From Eutrophocola sp965661105 (GTDB lineage Bacteria; Pseudomonadota; Gammaproteobacteria; Pseudomonadales; Pseudohongiellaceae): 64,000 bases of DNA. The notes under the pieces were generated by a model. It saw only the letters and a program-made list of their open reading frames with translations, had not been told where the DNA came from and ran no database searches. Shown here in pieces: positions 53,944 through 61,598 of the stretch (within the stretch, counting starts at the first letter, position 1; each line of letters begins with the position of its first letter). The stretch lies in NCBI GenBank assembly GCA_965661105.1, contig CBFICR010000003.1, forward strand, positions 47,058 through 111,057, in the 5' to 3' direction. The position numbers were made by a program, and so were the translations under genes.

Positions 53944-54420
53944 ATCGCGAATAAAATTGCCATCTTCGTCGATGTTCAAAACATCTACTACACCACCCGT
54001 GAAGCCTATGGTCGCCAATTCAATTACCGTGCTTTTTGGCAACAATTGAGCCAGCAGGGTGAAATCGTCGTTGCCAAAGCCTATGCCACCCATCGCGGGG
54101 ATGAAGGCCAGCTTAAATTTCAGAGCGCACTGAAACATATTGGCTTTACGCTTAAACTCAAACCCTATATTCAGCGCAGTGATGGCTCTGCAAAGGGTGA
54201 CTGGGATGTGGGTATAACCATTGATGTACTGGATGCCGCTAAAGATGTCGACACCGTGGTACTGCTTTCCGGCGACGGCGATTTTGATCAGTTACTGGAT
54301 AAAATTATCAAGGATTGTAATGTCAGCGCCGAGGTTTATGGAGTACCTTCCCTGACAGCAACCTCCTTACAACAATCTGCCACAGCGTTTCATCCTATTA
54401 CTGATCACTTGCTGCTTTGA
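53944..54420 (+). CDS. NYN-domain (LabA-like PIN) protein with apparent AUC start
   Basis: A 158-residue protein. The N-terminal acidic motif IAIFVDVQNIYYTTR and the later VVLLSGDGDFDQLLDKI are the paired catalytic-aspartate segments of NYN (PIN-like) ribonuclease domains; GDWDVGITIDVLD lies between them. The usual family start, MANKIA-like, falls on ATC 53944 (ATC-GCG-AAT-AAA). There is no ATG, GTG or TTG in frame between the upstream TAA (53923-53925) and the strongly conserved core, whereas GAGGGGAGA sits about six bases before the ATC. The first ATG (54046) would delete a catalytic aspartate. Either AUC is used or a base differs in the assembly. Confidence 0.8.
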   Translation: MANKIAIFVDVQNIYYTTREAYGRQFNYRAFWQQLSQQGEIVVAKAYATHRGDEGQLKFQSALKHIGFTLKLKPYIQRSDGSAKGDWDVGITIDVLDAAKDVDTVVLLSGDGDFDQLLDKIIKDCNVSAEVYGVPSLTATSLQQSATAFHPITDHLLL

Positions 54421-54474
54421 CCAGTTTTCTGCGAGCTGGCGTTAATAATTCCCTGCATAACCAGGAAGCTGTCA

Positions 54475-54513
54475 CTTTTTTCCTTTATCTTTTATCCTTT
54501 ATCCTTTATCCCC
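54475..54513. repeat. Pyrimidine-tract repeat, copy 3
   Basis: CTTTATC words repeated four times (CTTTATCTTTTATCCTTTATCCTTTATC) between the NYN gene and the cytochrome lipoprotein gene. The same words occur at 27574-27645 and at 61503-61594. Confidence 0.6.
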
Positions 54514-54549
54514 ATTTAGAATCTTTGACCGAAAGGGTTTCTTCGAAAT

Positions 54550-55155
54550 ATGAAAATCATAATTTCAATTGCCGCACTAGCACTGCTTATGGCCTGCTCA
54601 GCAGAACAGTCCTCTTCTGAAACGCCCTTGACAGTGGCGTCCGACATTAATGAACCCGTTAATCAGGCGCCTGTTGAAAACACCATTGCTAATGAATATT
54701 TCGACACCGACACCAGTGTCCTGACCCTGATGAATGCCATTATTCAGCCCAGTGCTCTGGAACTTTGGCAGGCTGTACGTTATGTGGTTACAGCAGATGG
54801 TGTTGAAGAAGATATCCGTCCGCAAACCGATGCGGACTGGTTTCGCTTGCAGGCCAGCGCTATCAGCCTGATAGAAGTGGGCAATTCATTGTTGGTACCT
54901 GGACGCGTAATGGACAATGACCCAATTGATCCGGATTACCCCGACTACCAGTATCGGCCTGAAGAGATTCAGGCGCTGGTAGAATCTGATGCAGAGAACT
55001 GGCGCGCTTATATCAAGGAGATGCAGTTTTTTACAAAAAATACCCTTGAGGCCATTGAAGAAAAAGATTTACTTGGCCTGATGGAAACAGGCGCAGCTAT
55101 CAACAATGCCTGCCAGGGTTGTCATGCTGAATTCTGGTATCGGCCAAATAACTGA
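54550..55155 (+). CDS. Lipoprotein cytochrome c'-like (single CxxCH near C-terminus)
   Basis: A 201-residue protein with a lipoprotein signal peptide (lipobox LMAC, Cys at residue 16), a linker, a helical domain and one haem-binding motif CQGCH at about residues 188-192, close to the end. The C-terminal haem on a four-helix-like domain (LTLMNAIIQPSALELWQAV, WFRLQASAISLIEVGNSLL, WRAYIKEMQFFTKNTLEAIEEKD) is the layout of cytochrome c' and c-556. It would carry electrons or bind a gas at the periplasmic side. The partner is unknown. It is convergent with the SlyD-like gene. Confidence 0.78.
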   Translation: MKIIISIAALALLMACSAEQSSSETPLTVASDINEPVNQAPVENTIANEYFDTDTSVLTLMNAIIQPSALELWQAVRYVVTADGVEEDIRPQTDADWFRLQASAISLIEVGNSLLVPGRVMDNDPIDPDYPDYQYRPEEIQALVESDAENWRAYIKEMQFFTKNTLEAIEEKDLLGLMETGAAINNACQGCHAEFWYRPNN

Positions 55156-55186
55156 TACCACTGCCTGTAATATAAGCCGCTAAATT

Positions 55187-55669
55187 TCAGTGATGATGAC
55201 CACCCGGGCCATGGGCATGACCATGGCTGAGTTCTTCCGCACTGGCTGGACGCACCTCGACGATTTCCACATTGAAGTTTAGCGCTTTGCCGGCCAGCGG
55301 ATGATTGGTATCCACAGTCGCCATGGTATGTCCTACCTTCAGTACCGTTACCTGACGCTGTCCCTGCTGGGTATGCACGACGGCGGTCATACCCGGTTTC
55401 CATGCACGGGCTCCACCCAGGTGTTTCAGGGGAACGCGCTGTTCAGCATTGTCCTCCCGTTCGCCAAATGCCTCGGCAGCGCTCAGCTTGACTTCCACCT
55501 TGTCGCCACTGGTTTTGCCAACCAGCGCATTTTCGAGCCCGGGCATCAGGCTGCCATGGCCATGTAGATAGGTCATGGGACTGGATTCATCGGCACTGTC
55601 CAATAACTCACCGCTATCATCTTTCAGGGTGTAGTGGAACCTGACTACGCTGTCTTTATCGATATTCAA
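55187..55669 (-). CDS. SlyD-like FKBP-type peptidyl-prolyl isomerase
   Basis: A 160-residue protein: FKBP segments VVRFHYTLKDDSGELLDS and GHGSLMPGLENALVG, the insert-in-flap region EVKLSAAEAFGEREDN...VPLKHL, and a C-terminal histidine-rich tail HGHAHGPGGHHH. This matches SlyD, a chaperone and proline isomerase that also binds nickel. The tail is short compared with the E. coli protein. It is 69 bp upstream of the dienelactone hydrolase gene end, on the same strand. Confidence 0.9.
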   Translation of the reverse strand: MNIDKDSVVRFHYTLKDDSGELLDSADESSPMTYLHGHGSLMPGLENALVGKTSGDKVEVKLSAAEAFGEREDNAEQRVPLKHLGGARAWKPGMTAVVHTQQGQRQVTVLKVGHTMATVDTNHPLAGKALNFNVEIVEVRPASAEELSHGHAHGPGGHHH

Positions 55670-55738
55670 CGCTTACTCCAATAATCCAAGGGTTGTGATA
55701 ATCAGGCCATAAGAGCCAGACTTGTTTTTCGCGTCCGC

Positions 55739-56689
55739 CTAAGCCCTGACGTGAGTATTAAACCAGCCCAGCATTTGTTCCCATGCCTGAGTCGCTGCTG
55801 CTTCGTTATAACGCTCCGGCGTGGCGTCATTAAAGAAACCATGCACCGAGTTTTCGTGAATATGGCCTTCGTGGGTAACTCCTGCATCGGCCAGAGCCTG
55901 CTCATAGGCCGGCCAGGCGCCAACCAGACGGGCATCCAGGGCACCATGCTGCACCTGAATGGCGGCCTTGATGTTTGCTACCTGATCCAGTGGCGCGCCA
56001 CCACCATAAAAAGGCACTGCCGCTGCCAGATCAGAACCAAGTCGCACAGCCATTTGATTGGAAACGCTGCCGCCATAACAAAAGCCCGTGATACCAATCC
56101 TGCCAGTACAGTCATCACGATTTTTCAGCCACAGGGCGCTGGCCACGATGTCCTCAAAACGCTTGTCAGGATCCAGGCCGCTGAACAACTGCCCACCCTG
56201 GTAATCGTCGCCAGGATAACCACCCACAGAAGTCAGTACATCGGGCGCAAAGGCCATAAAGTTGGCCAGGGCCAGGCGTCGCGCTACATCTTCGGTATGG
56301 GGATTGAGACCCCGGTTTTCATGCACCACCACGATGCCCGGTAATTTTGCCGGTTCGGCAGAACGACTGTCGGCGCTATAGGGACGCACCAAATAGCCGC
56401 GAATAAAGCCATGCCCCTCAGGGGACGGCAAAGTAACGTAATCGGCACGAATGCGTTCGTCATCGCGAGCGATCTGCTGCCCCATGGCATAGTCCGGCAT
56501 GAGGGCGTCAACGATGGCTCCGGCGGTCAGCCCGGCAACAGCAAACTTTTTCACGCCATTAAGAAAGCTGCGGCGATTGATCTCACCGTGAATAAACTGG
56601 TCATAAAGCTGAACGGCTTCGGGGGGGACGGTACGCCTTTCTTTGCGAGTCTGTTTACCTGAATCTTTACCTGAATCTTTAACTGACAT
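55739..56689 (-). CDS. Dienelactone hydrolase family protein, Tat-exported
   Basis: A 316-residue alpha/beta hydrolase. A twin-arginine-like signal lies at INRRSFLNGVKKFAVAG (about residues 37-53). The catalytic triad is Cys in GFCYGGSVS (about 205), an Asp in HGALDARL and His in NSVHGFFND (about 290); VVHENRGLNPHTEDVARR is the oxyanion/substrate loop. It is close in layout to E. coli YghX. It may open lactone rings; the substrate is unknown. The N-terminus contains a 12-bp duplication, seen as SGKDSGK. It is upstream of SlyD on the same strand and downstream of the NTF2-like gene. Confidence 0.85.
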   Translation of the reverse strand: MSVKDSGKDSGKQTRKERRTVPPEAVQLYDQFIHGEINRRSFLNGVKKFAVAGLTAGAIVDALMPDYAMGQQIARDDERIRADYVTLPSPEGHGFIRGYLVRPYSADSRSAEPAKLPGIVVVHENRGLNPHTEDVARRLALANFMAFAPDVLTSVGGYPGDDYQGGQLFSGLDPDKRFEDIVASALWLKNRDDCTGRIGITGFCYGGSVSNQMAVRLGSDLAAAVPFYGGGAPLDQVANIKAAIQVQHGALDARLVGAWPAYEQALADAGVTHEGHIHENSVHGFFNDATPERYNEAAATQAWEQMLGWFNTHVRA

Positions 56690-56798
56690 GGTTTATTACT
56701 CCATTTATTTTCTTACAAATAATTATTCCAATTTAACAGCGCAAGCCAGCTCATTAGCAATATGTGACTCTGACTTCCCGATTATGCCCGCGCATGTG

Positions 56799-57290
56799 CT
56801 AGTTTGGAATATTGCGCGTTTGAATCAGCCACTGGCCGTTTTTCTTGACGATAACATCATCATAATAGCCCATATTGGTAACGTTAAAAGGACCACCTGA
56901 AGGACCAGTAACGATCTGCCAGTAAGAACGGTGACGGGCCTGCGTATCGCTATCAAACTCAATCAGGGTATTTGAGATTGAGTGATAACTTTTCAGCGCC
57001 GGTTCCGGCGAATTCGCCACTCTGGTAATAAACTCCCTGATTTCCTTGCGGCCGTTCAGCGTAGCGCCGGTAAAGCTGAACACCGCATCATCAGCAAAGA
57101 CACTGACATAGCCTTCGACATCCCGGGAATCATAAACGTGAGCATATTTAACAATCAGCGTCTGAATGGCGGCATAATCCCTGGCACGTGAATCTGTCAT
57201 GTCCTCAGCGCCAATACTTTGTAGCGGGGTAACAGCAGTCACGATGATTGCCAGCATTATTGAGCAGGTCATTTTGAACACATGTTTCAT
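56799..57290 (-). CDS. NTF2-like (SnoaL-type) secreted protein
   Basis: A 163-residue exported protein, signal peptide about 1-28 (ending SIGAED). The core is the cone-shaped SnoaL/NTF2 fold: AAIQTLIVKYAHVYDSRDVEGYVSVFADDAVF, GRKEIREFITRV, HSISNTLIEFDSDTQARHRSYW and a final GYYDDVIVKKNGQWLIQTRNIP. This is the family of limonene-epoxide hydrolases, ketosteroid isomerase and dehydratase-like enzymes, many of unknown substrate. It lies between the dienelactone hydrolase and NIPSNAP genes on the same strand. Confidence 0.85.
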   Translation of the reverse strand: MKHVFKMTCSIMLAIIVTAVTPLQSIGAEDMTDSRARDYAAIQTLIVKYAHVYDSRDVEGYVSVFADDAVFSFTGATLNGRKEIREFITRVANSPEPALKSYHSISNTLIEFDSDTQARHRSYWQIVTGPSGGPFNVTNMGYYDDVIVKKNGQWLIQTRNIPN

Positions 57291-57385
57291 GATCTTGTCT
57301 CTTCGGGTTTTTAGTGTGAGTCAGGGTAACCTGAGTCAGCCTGCAAAATCCATCAGTCTGGAAACACCGCCCTTGCAGAATTTAT

Positions 57386-57904
57386 TCACTGCAATGCTGA
57401 ATAGTCAGTATTACTGAGCATGAAAACCTGCGGCCGTTGCAGGGGTACGTTATATTTCAGACGCAGGGACTGCCAGGCCGGGTCAGCAGCAAATCCCTGC
57501 CAAACCTCCTCGCGGTGAGCACGGTCACGGTAGGCCAGCATATAAACCAGGGTATTCGGGCTTTCCACATCTTGCCAGGCACCGATAATTTCTGCACCGT
57601 TTCTTTCAAAGATAGCCACTTCCTCTTCCCGAAAGCGCTGATGCAAGGCATCAATACCACCATTGAATTCACCAGTGCCAACACGCTCCGTGTCAACGGT
57701 ATACATGCGCAGCTCGAAGCAGCGGGCATTAACATCAACATTGCCGGCCACCTCAGCCGGCAACTGACCACGGGGACCACAGGCTGAAAGCGGCGCATCA
57801 TTCTGTGCGGCCATGATTTGATCTGGTAACACCACACTATTCACGATGACGAGCATACCCATAGCGCAAACAAAGCCTGCGCCTGCCAGAATTTTTCTGT
57901 TCAT
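57386..57904 (-). CDS. NIPSNAP-family secreted protein
   Basis: A 172-residue exported protein; signal peptide about 1-32. The body is a ferredoxin-like NIPSNAP barrel: FELRMYTVDTERVGTGEFNGGIDALHQRF, FERNGAEIIGAWQDVESPNTLVYMLAYRDRAHREEVWQGF. The segment before it, with CGPRGQLPAEV and a second Cys (ARC), may form a disulphide. NIPSNAP proteins have no agreed biochemical role; bacterial members are often near catabolic genes. It is the first gene of the minus-strand NIPSNAP-NTF2-hydrolase-SlyD run. Confidence 0.85.
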   Translation of the reverse strand: MNRKILAGAGFVCAMGMLVIVNSVVLPDQIMAAQNDAPLSACGPRGQLPAEVAGNVDVNARCFELRMYTVDTERVGTGEFNGGIDALHQRFREEEVAIFERNGAEIIGAWQDVESPNTLVYMLAYRDRAHREEVWQGFAADPAWQSLRLKYNVPLQRPQVFMLSNTDYSALQ

Positions 57905-58196
57905 ACTTTCTCTCCGAAAATTATAAAAATGTTTACATAAAGGAATGGTCTGCCACTACTTCCGTCAACAGGTAACCGGCATCAGGATCACCTCTATGAT
58001 CCGCCTGTCCCTGCAGTATCGATAGTAGTTTAACTAAACGTCTATTCATGAAAACGCACCCTCGTTATTATTATGTGGACCAAAACGCAGTATATGGAGC
58101 CCGCAGGGCATAATCCAGCCTGTGTGATGCATATACAGGGCCGACAGCAAAAACTATACTTTCACTCAATCAAGTTTCCATAAAGAGGAATGCAAC

Positions 58197-59111
58197 ATGA
58201 ACTGCCACCAGATAAAACTTATTGCCAGCCTGTTACTTGGTCTATGTGTCAGTGATGTTATGGCTCAGCCTGAAGGCAGTCCAAACCAGAATCCCGAACA
58301 AAACTATAGTCAGGACAATCAATGGGGACAGGCGTCGGCTGGTGCCTGGGACGGTTCCACCTCATGGATTACGGCAGATGGCAAAGGCCTTATCTATGTG
58401 CTGGTACGCATCAAGCCCTACGTACGCATCTTCAATCGTGAGGGCACATTTCTGCGTTCATGGAGCGGCTCTGAAGAACTCGGTAGTGCACACAGCATCA
58501 CCATAGATAAAGAGGATAACGCCTGGATTAGCGATTCTGCCCGTCATGTCATCCGCAAATACAACACAGGTGGTGATTTGCTTATGACACTGGGTATAGC
58601 GGATGAAGCTGGCGACAACAGCTCACAGGACAAATTCAATCAGCCCAATCATGTCTATATCGCTGACAATGGTGATATCTATATTTCCGACGGCTATGTG
58701 AATTCCCGTGTCGTGCATTTCAATCCCGCAGGAAAATTCATTCGCACCATCGGCGGTGTCAAAGGCAGCGGCCCCGGTGAATTTCAGGCCGTGCATGGCG
58801 TGGCCCTGGATTCAAAAGACAATATTCTGATTAACGACAGTGAGAACTTTCGCGTCAATGTTTTCGACAAGGACGGAAACTTCATGGAGAGCTGGCCCTA
58901 CCCTTCAAGAGGTGGCATCGAGGTGCGGGAGAATGACGTGGTGTATATCAGCGATGTTAATGAAGGCAAAGTAAGCATCGTCAGGGATGGTGAGTTACTT
59001 GATACCGCCTACGCACCCCGAGCCCACGGTTTAGCCGTGGATTCTGACGGCACGATTTATACCTCCGGGGCATCCCGCATGAATGTATATAAGCTCACCC
59101 CGAAAGATTAG
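58197..59111 (+). CDS. NHL-repeat six-bladed beta-propeller, secreted
   Basis: A 304-residue exported protein, signal peptide about 1-23 (ending VMAQP). It has NHL/6-bladed propeller repeats: SAHSITIDKEDNAWISDSARHVIRKYNTGGDLLMTLG, NHVYIADNGDIYISDGYVNSRVVHFNPAGKFIRTIG and EFQAVHGVALDSKDNILINDSENFRVNVFDKDGNFMESW. These resemble the lyase half of peptidylglycine alpha-amidating enzyme. It begins with AAGAGGAATG as ribosome site. It is divergent from the NIPSNAP gene across 290 bp, and a REP-like repeat follows 33 bp after the stop. Confidence 0.8.
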   Translation: MNCHQIKLIASLLLGLCVSDVMAQPEGSPNQNPEQNYSQDNQWGQASAGAWDGSTSWITADGKGLIYVLVRIKPYVRIFNREGTFLRSWSGSEELGSAHSITIDKEDNAWISDSARHVIRKYNTGGDLLMTLGIADEAGDNSSQDKFNQPNHVYIADNGDIYISDGYVNSRVVHFNPAGKFIRTIGGVKGSGPGEFQAVHGVALDSKDNILINDSENFRVNVFDKDGNFMESWPYPSRGGIEVRENDVVYISDVNEGKVSIVRDGELLDTAYAPRAHGLAVDSDGTIYTSGASRMNVYKLTPKD

Positions 59112-59144
59112 AAATGCGTGTTAGCCCTTAGAGAAGAAAAAAAT

Positions 59145-59180
59145 GTCGGATAACGGCTTTGCAAGCCTTATCCGACCTAC
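59145..59180. repeat. REP-like palindrome, copy 3
   Basis: GTCGGATAACGGCTTTGC then AAGCCTTATCCGACCTAC: the outer GTCGGATAA and TTATCCGAC are exact complements. It is the best preserved of the three copies in this window and lies between the convergent NHL protein and phosphomannomutase genes. Confidence 0.8.
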
Positions 59181-59216
59181 CCTCTGAAGCTTGTAACTTG
59201 CGACTTGTGACTATTT

Positions 59217-60563
59217 TTAAGCCATCAGCTCGAGAATTTCTTTCGTCTTTGCTTCCATCAAGGCAATATCACCGCGTGATTCAACGTTGAGGCGTACCAC
59301 GGGTTCTGTATTGGACATGCGTAAATTAAAGCGCCACTGCGCAAAGCTGACACCAACACCATCGGTATAATCGATATCTTCGGCATCCTCTTTATAGTGG
59401 TCCAATACCCTGTCGATCACTGCCTTGGCATCGCTCACTTCACGATTGATTTCGCCACTGGCAGGAAAGCGCTGGATACATTCCTCTACCAGTTGAGAAA
59501 GTGGCTTGCCAGACTCGCTCATTATTTCCAGCACCAGCAACCAGGGCACCATACCACTGTCACAGTAATAAAAATCCCGGAAATAATGGTGGGCACTCAT
59601 TTCGCCACCATAGACAGCATCCACTTCACGCATTTTTTCCTTGATGAAGGCGTGGCCTGACTTGCACTGGACAGCCTCACCACCATTGGCTTCTACCACC
59701 GCCCGGGTATTCCATACCAGACGTGGGTCATGGACGATCTTGCTACCCGGCTGTTTCTTCAGAAAGGCCTCGGCCAGCAATCCAACAATGTAGTAGCCCT
59801 CAATAAAACCGCCCTTTTCATCAAAAAAGAAACAGCGATCAAAATCGCCATCCCAGGCAATTGCCACATCAGCACCCTCATCAAGTAACTTGTCCGTAGT
59901 GGGCTGCCGATTTTCCTGTAACAGCGGATTGGGAATGCCATTGGGAAAATGGCCATCAGGCTCGTGATACATCTTGATGAATTCAAACGGCAGATGTGGC
60001 TCAAGCAAATCGATTACCGGCCCGGCGCCGCCATTGCCGGCATTACACAGCACTTTAAGAGGTTTCAGTTTTTTAACATCAATATAGGACAGCAGATGCT
60101 TGATGTAATCCTTCTTTACATCCACCTGGGAGTTAGTACCCTTCACAGGCGCCATGTCAAACTTATTAATTTCGGCCAGTTTTCGAATCTCTTCAAGGCC
60201 AGTATCTGCACTGATGGGTTTGGAGTTCTCGCGAACAAATTTTATGCCATTGTAATCTTTCGGGTTATGACTGGCGGTGACAACAATGCCGCCATCCACG
60301 CCAAGAAAACTGGTGGCGAAGTAGATTTCTTCGGTCCCACATTGACCTATATTGGAAACATCTACGCCGGAATCTGTAAGACCTCGAGTCAGTGCGGCAC
60401 ATAAAGCCTGGCTGCTCAGGCGAATGTCATAACCCACCACGACTTCCTTGGGCTTGATAAAAGCCGCATAAGACTGACCAATCCGATAGGCGACTTCTTC
60501 ATTCAACTGGTCCGGTATTCGCCCACGCACGTCATAGGCTTTAAAACAGGTAATGGTTTGCAA
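59217..60563 (-). CDS. manB: Phosphomannomutase/phosphoglucomutase
   Basis: A 448-residue alpha-D-phosphohexomutase. Domain 1 has the catalytic phosphoserine loop TASHNPKDYNG (about residue 95), domain 2 the metal site DGDFDRCF (about 237), domain 3 the sugar-specificity loop GEMSAHHYF (about 320) and domain 4 the phosphate site RMSNTEPVVRLNVE (about 420). It interconverts mannose 6-phosphate and mannose 1-phosphate, feeding GDP-mannose. It belongs to a minus-strand set with galU and manC. CpsG or AlgC are other names for close relatives, so sugar preference (mannose or both) is inferred from context. Confidence 0.93.
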   Translation of the reverse strand: MQTITCFKAYDVRGRIPDQLNEEVAYRIGQSYAAFIKPKEVVVGYDIRLSSQALCAALTRGLTDSGVDVSNIGQCGTEEIYFATSFLGVDGGIVVTASHNPKDYNGIKFVRENSKPISADTGLEEIRKLAEINKFDMAPVKGTNSQVDVKKDYIKHLLSYIDVKKLKPLKVLCNAGNGGAGPVIDLLEPHLPFEFIKMYHEPDGHFPNGIPNPLLQENRQPTTDKLLDEGADVAIAWDGDFDRCFFFDEKGGFIEGYYIVGLLAEAFLKKQPGSKIVHDPRLVWNTRAVVEANGGEAVQCKSGHAFIKEKMREVDAVYGGEMSAHHYFRDFYYCDSGMVPWLLVLEIMSESGKPLSQLVEECIQRFPASGEINREVSDAKAVIDRVLDHYKEDAEDIDYTDGVGVSFAQWRFNLRMSNTEPVVRLNVESRGDIALMEAKTKEILELMA

Positions 60564-60612
60564 GGTTTACTGCTCCCTTTTACTTACAACAGATAAGCGT
60601 CTGGTGATCTTT

Positions 60613-61449
60613 TTAATACAGGTTGTTCTCAAAATAAAACTTGCTGGCTTCCATGAAACCCGGCACTGAGCCGCAGTCAAAACGTCGACCTTTGAATTTA
60701 TAGCCCAACACACCAGCACCCCTGGTGGCCTGGGTCAGCAATGCATCAGTAATCTGTACCTCGTTATTTCTGCCTGGTGGTGTGTCACGAATAATGTCAA
60801 AAATATCCGGTGTTAAAATATAACGCCCGATGATAGCCAGGTTGCTGGGCGCATCGGCGGGATCAGGTTTTTCCACCATATCGGTGATCTTAATCAGACC
60901 GGGTTCTATTTCATCGCCGGCAATAACCCCGTACTTATGAGTTTCATCCGCTGGCACTTCCTCTATGGCAACAATACTGCAGCGATGTTTTTTATACAGC
61001 TCTACCATCTGCGACAGCACGCCCTGATCCGGGGAATAACACAAATCATCTGCCAGCACGACAGCAAAAGGCTGATCACCAATCAGGGTTTCACCGGTAA
61101 GAATGGCATGCCCCAGGCCTTTCATCTCGATTTGGCGGGTATAGGAAAAGGTGCAGTTATCAATGACATGACGGATTTGCTCCAGCAATTCCTCCTTGTC
61201 GGTTCCCGCGATCTGGTGCTCCAGTTCATAGTTGATATCGAAATGATCTGCCAGCGCGCGCTTGCCACGGCCGGTGATAATAGCCATAACATGCATCCCC
61301 GCCTCCATCGCTTCTTCCACCCCATACTGAATCAGAGGCTTGTTAACGATAGGCATCATTTCCTTCGGCATGGATTTGGTGGTGGGCAAAAAACGCGTGC
61401 CATAACCGGCTGCCGGGAATAAACATTTTTTTATCGGGGAATCAGACAT
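60613..61449 (-). CDS. galU: UTP-glucose-1-phosphate uridylyltransferase
   Basis: A 278-residue nucleotidyltransferase of normal GalU length. Nucleotide-binding loop FPAAGYGTRFLPTTKSMPKEMMPIVNKPLIQYGVEEA, then GLGHAILTGETLIGDQPFAVVLADDL, and IEEVPADETHKYGVIAGDEI. It makes UDP-glucose from UTP and glucose 1-phosphate for LPS, capsule and trehalose. The last residues FKGRRFDCGSVPGFMEASKFYFEN follow the usual pattern. It lies 49 bp upstream of manB and 150 bp downstream of manC, on the same strand. Confidence 0.97.
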   Translation of the reverse strand: MSDSPIKKCLFPAAGYGTRFLPTTKSMPKEMMPIVNKPLIQYGVEEAMEAGMHVMAIITGRGKRALADHFDINYELEHQIAGTDKEELLEQIRHVIDNCTFSYTRQIEMKGLGHAILTGETLIGDQPFAVVLADDLCYSPDQGVLSQMVELYKKHRCSIVAIEEVPADETHKYGVIAGDEIEPGLIKITDMVEKPDPADAPSNLAIIGRYILTPDIFDIIRDTPPGRNNEVQITDALLTQATRGAGVLGYKFKGRRFDCGSVPGFMEASKFYFENNLY

Positions 61450-61502
61450 ACTTTCCTTTTAAAGTTTATTTAAAAATTTACGTTTCTGTTTCTTTTTTAA
61501 AT

Positions 61503-61594
61503 GAGATAAAGGAAAAAGGATAAAAGATAAAGGAGTATACTTTCAGACTTACCTGAACCCGTTTGCCTTTTCCTTTTTCTTTTATCCTTTATCT
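61503..61594. repeat. Purine/pyrimidine inverted tract pair, copy 4
   Basis: A purine-rich run built of GATAAAGGA/AAAAGGATAAAAGATAAAGGAG (61503-61535) and, 30 bp on, a pyrimidine-rich run CCTTTTCCTTTTTCTTTTATCCTTTATCT (61566-61594) are approximate inverted copies of one another. They lie between manC and galU and share words with the other pyrimidine tracts in the window. Confidence 0.6.
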
Positions 61595-61598
61595 GTTT

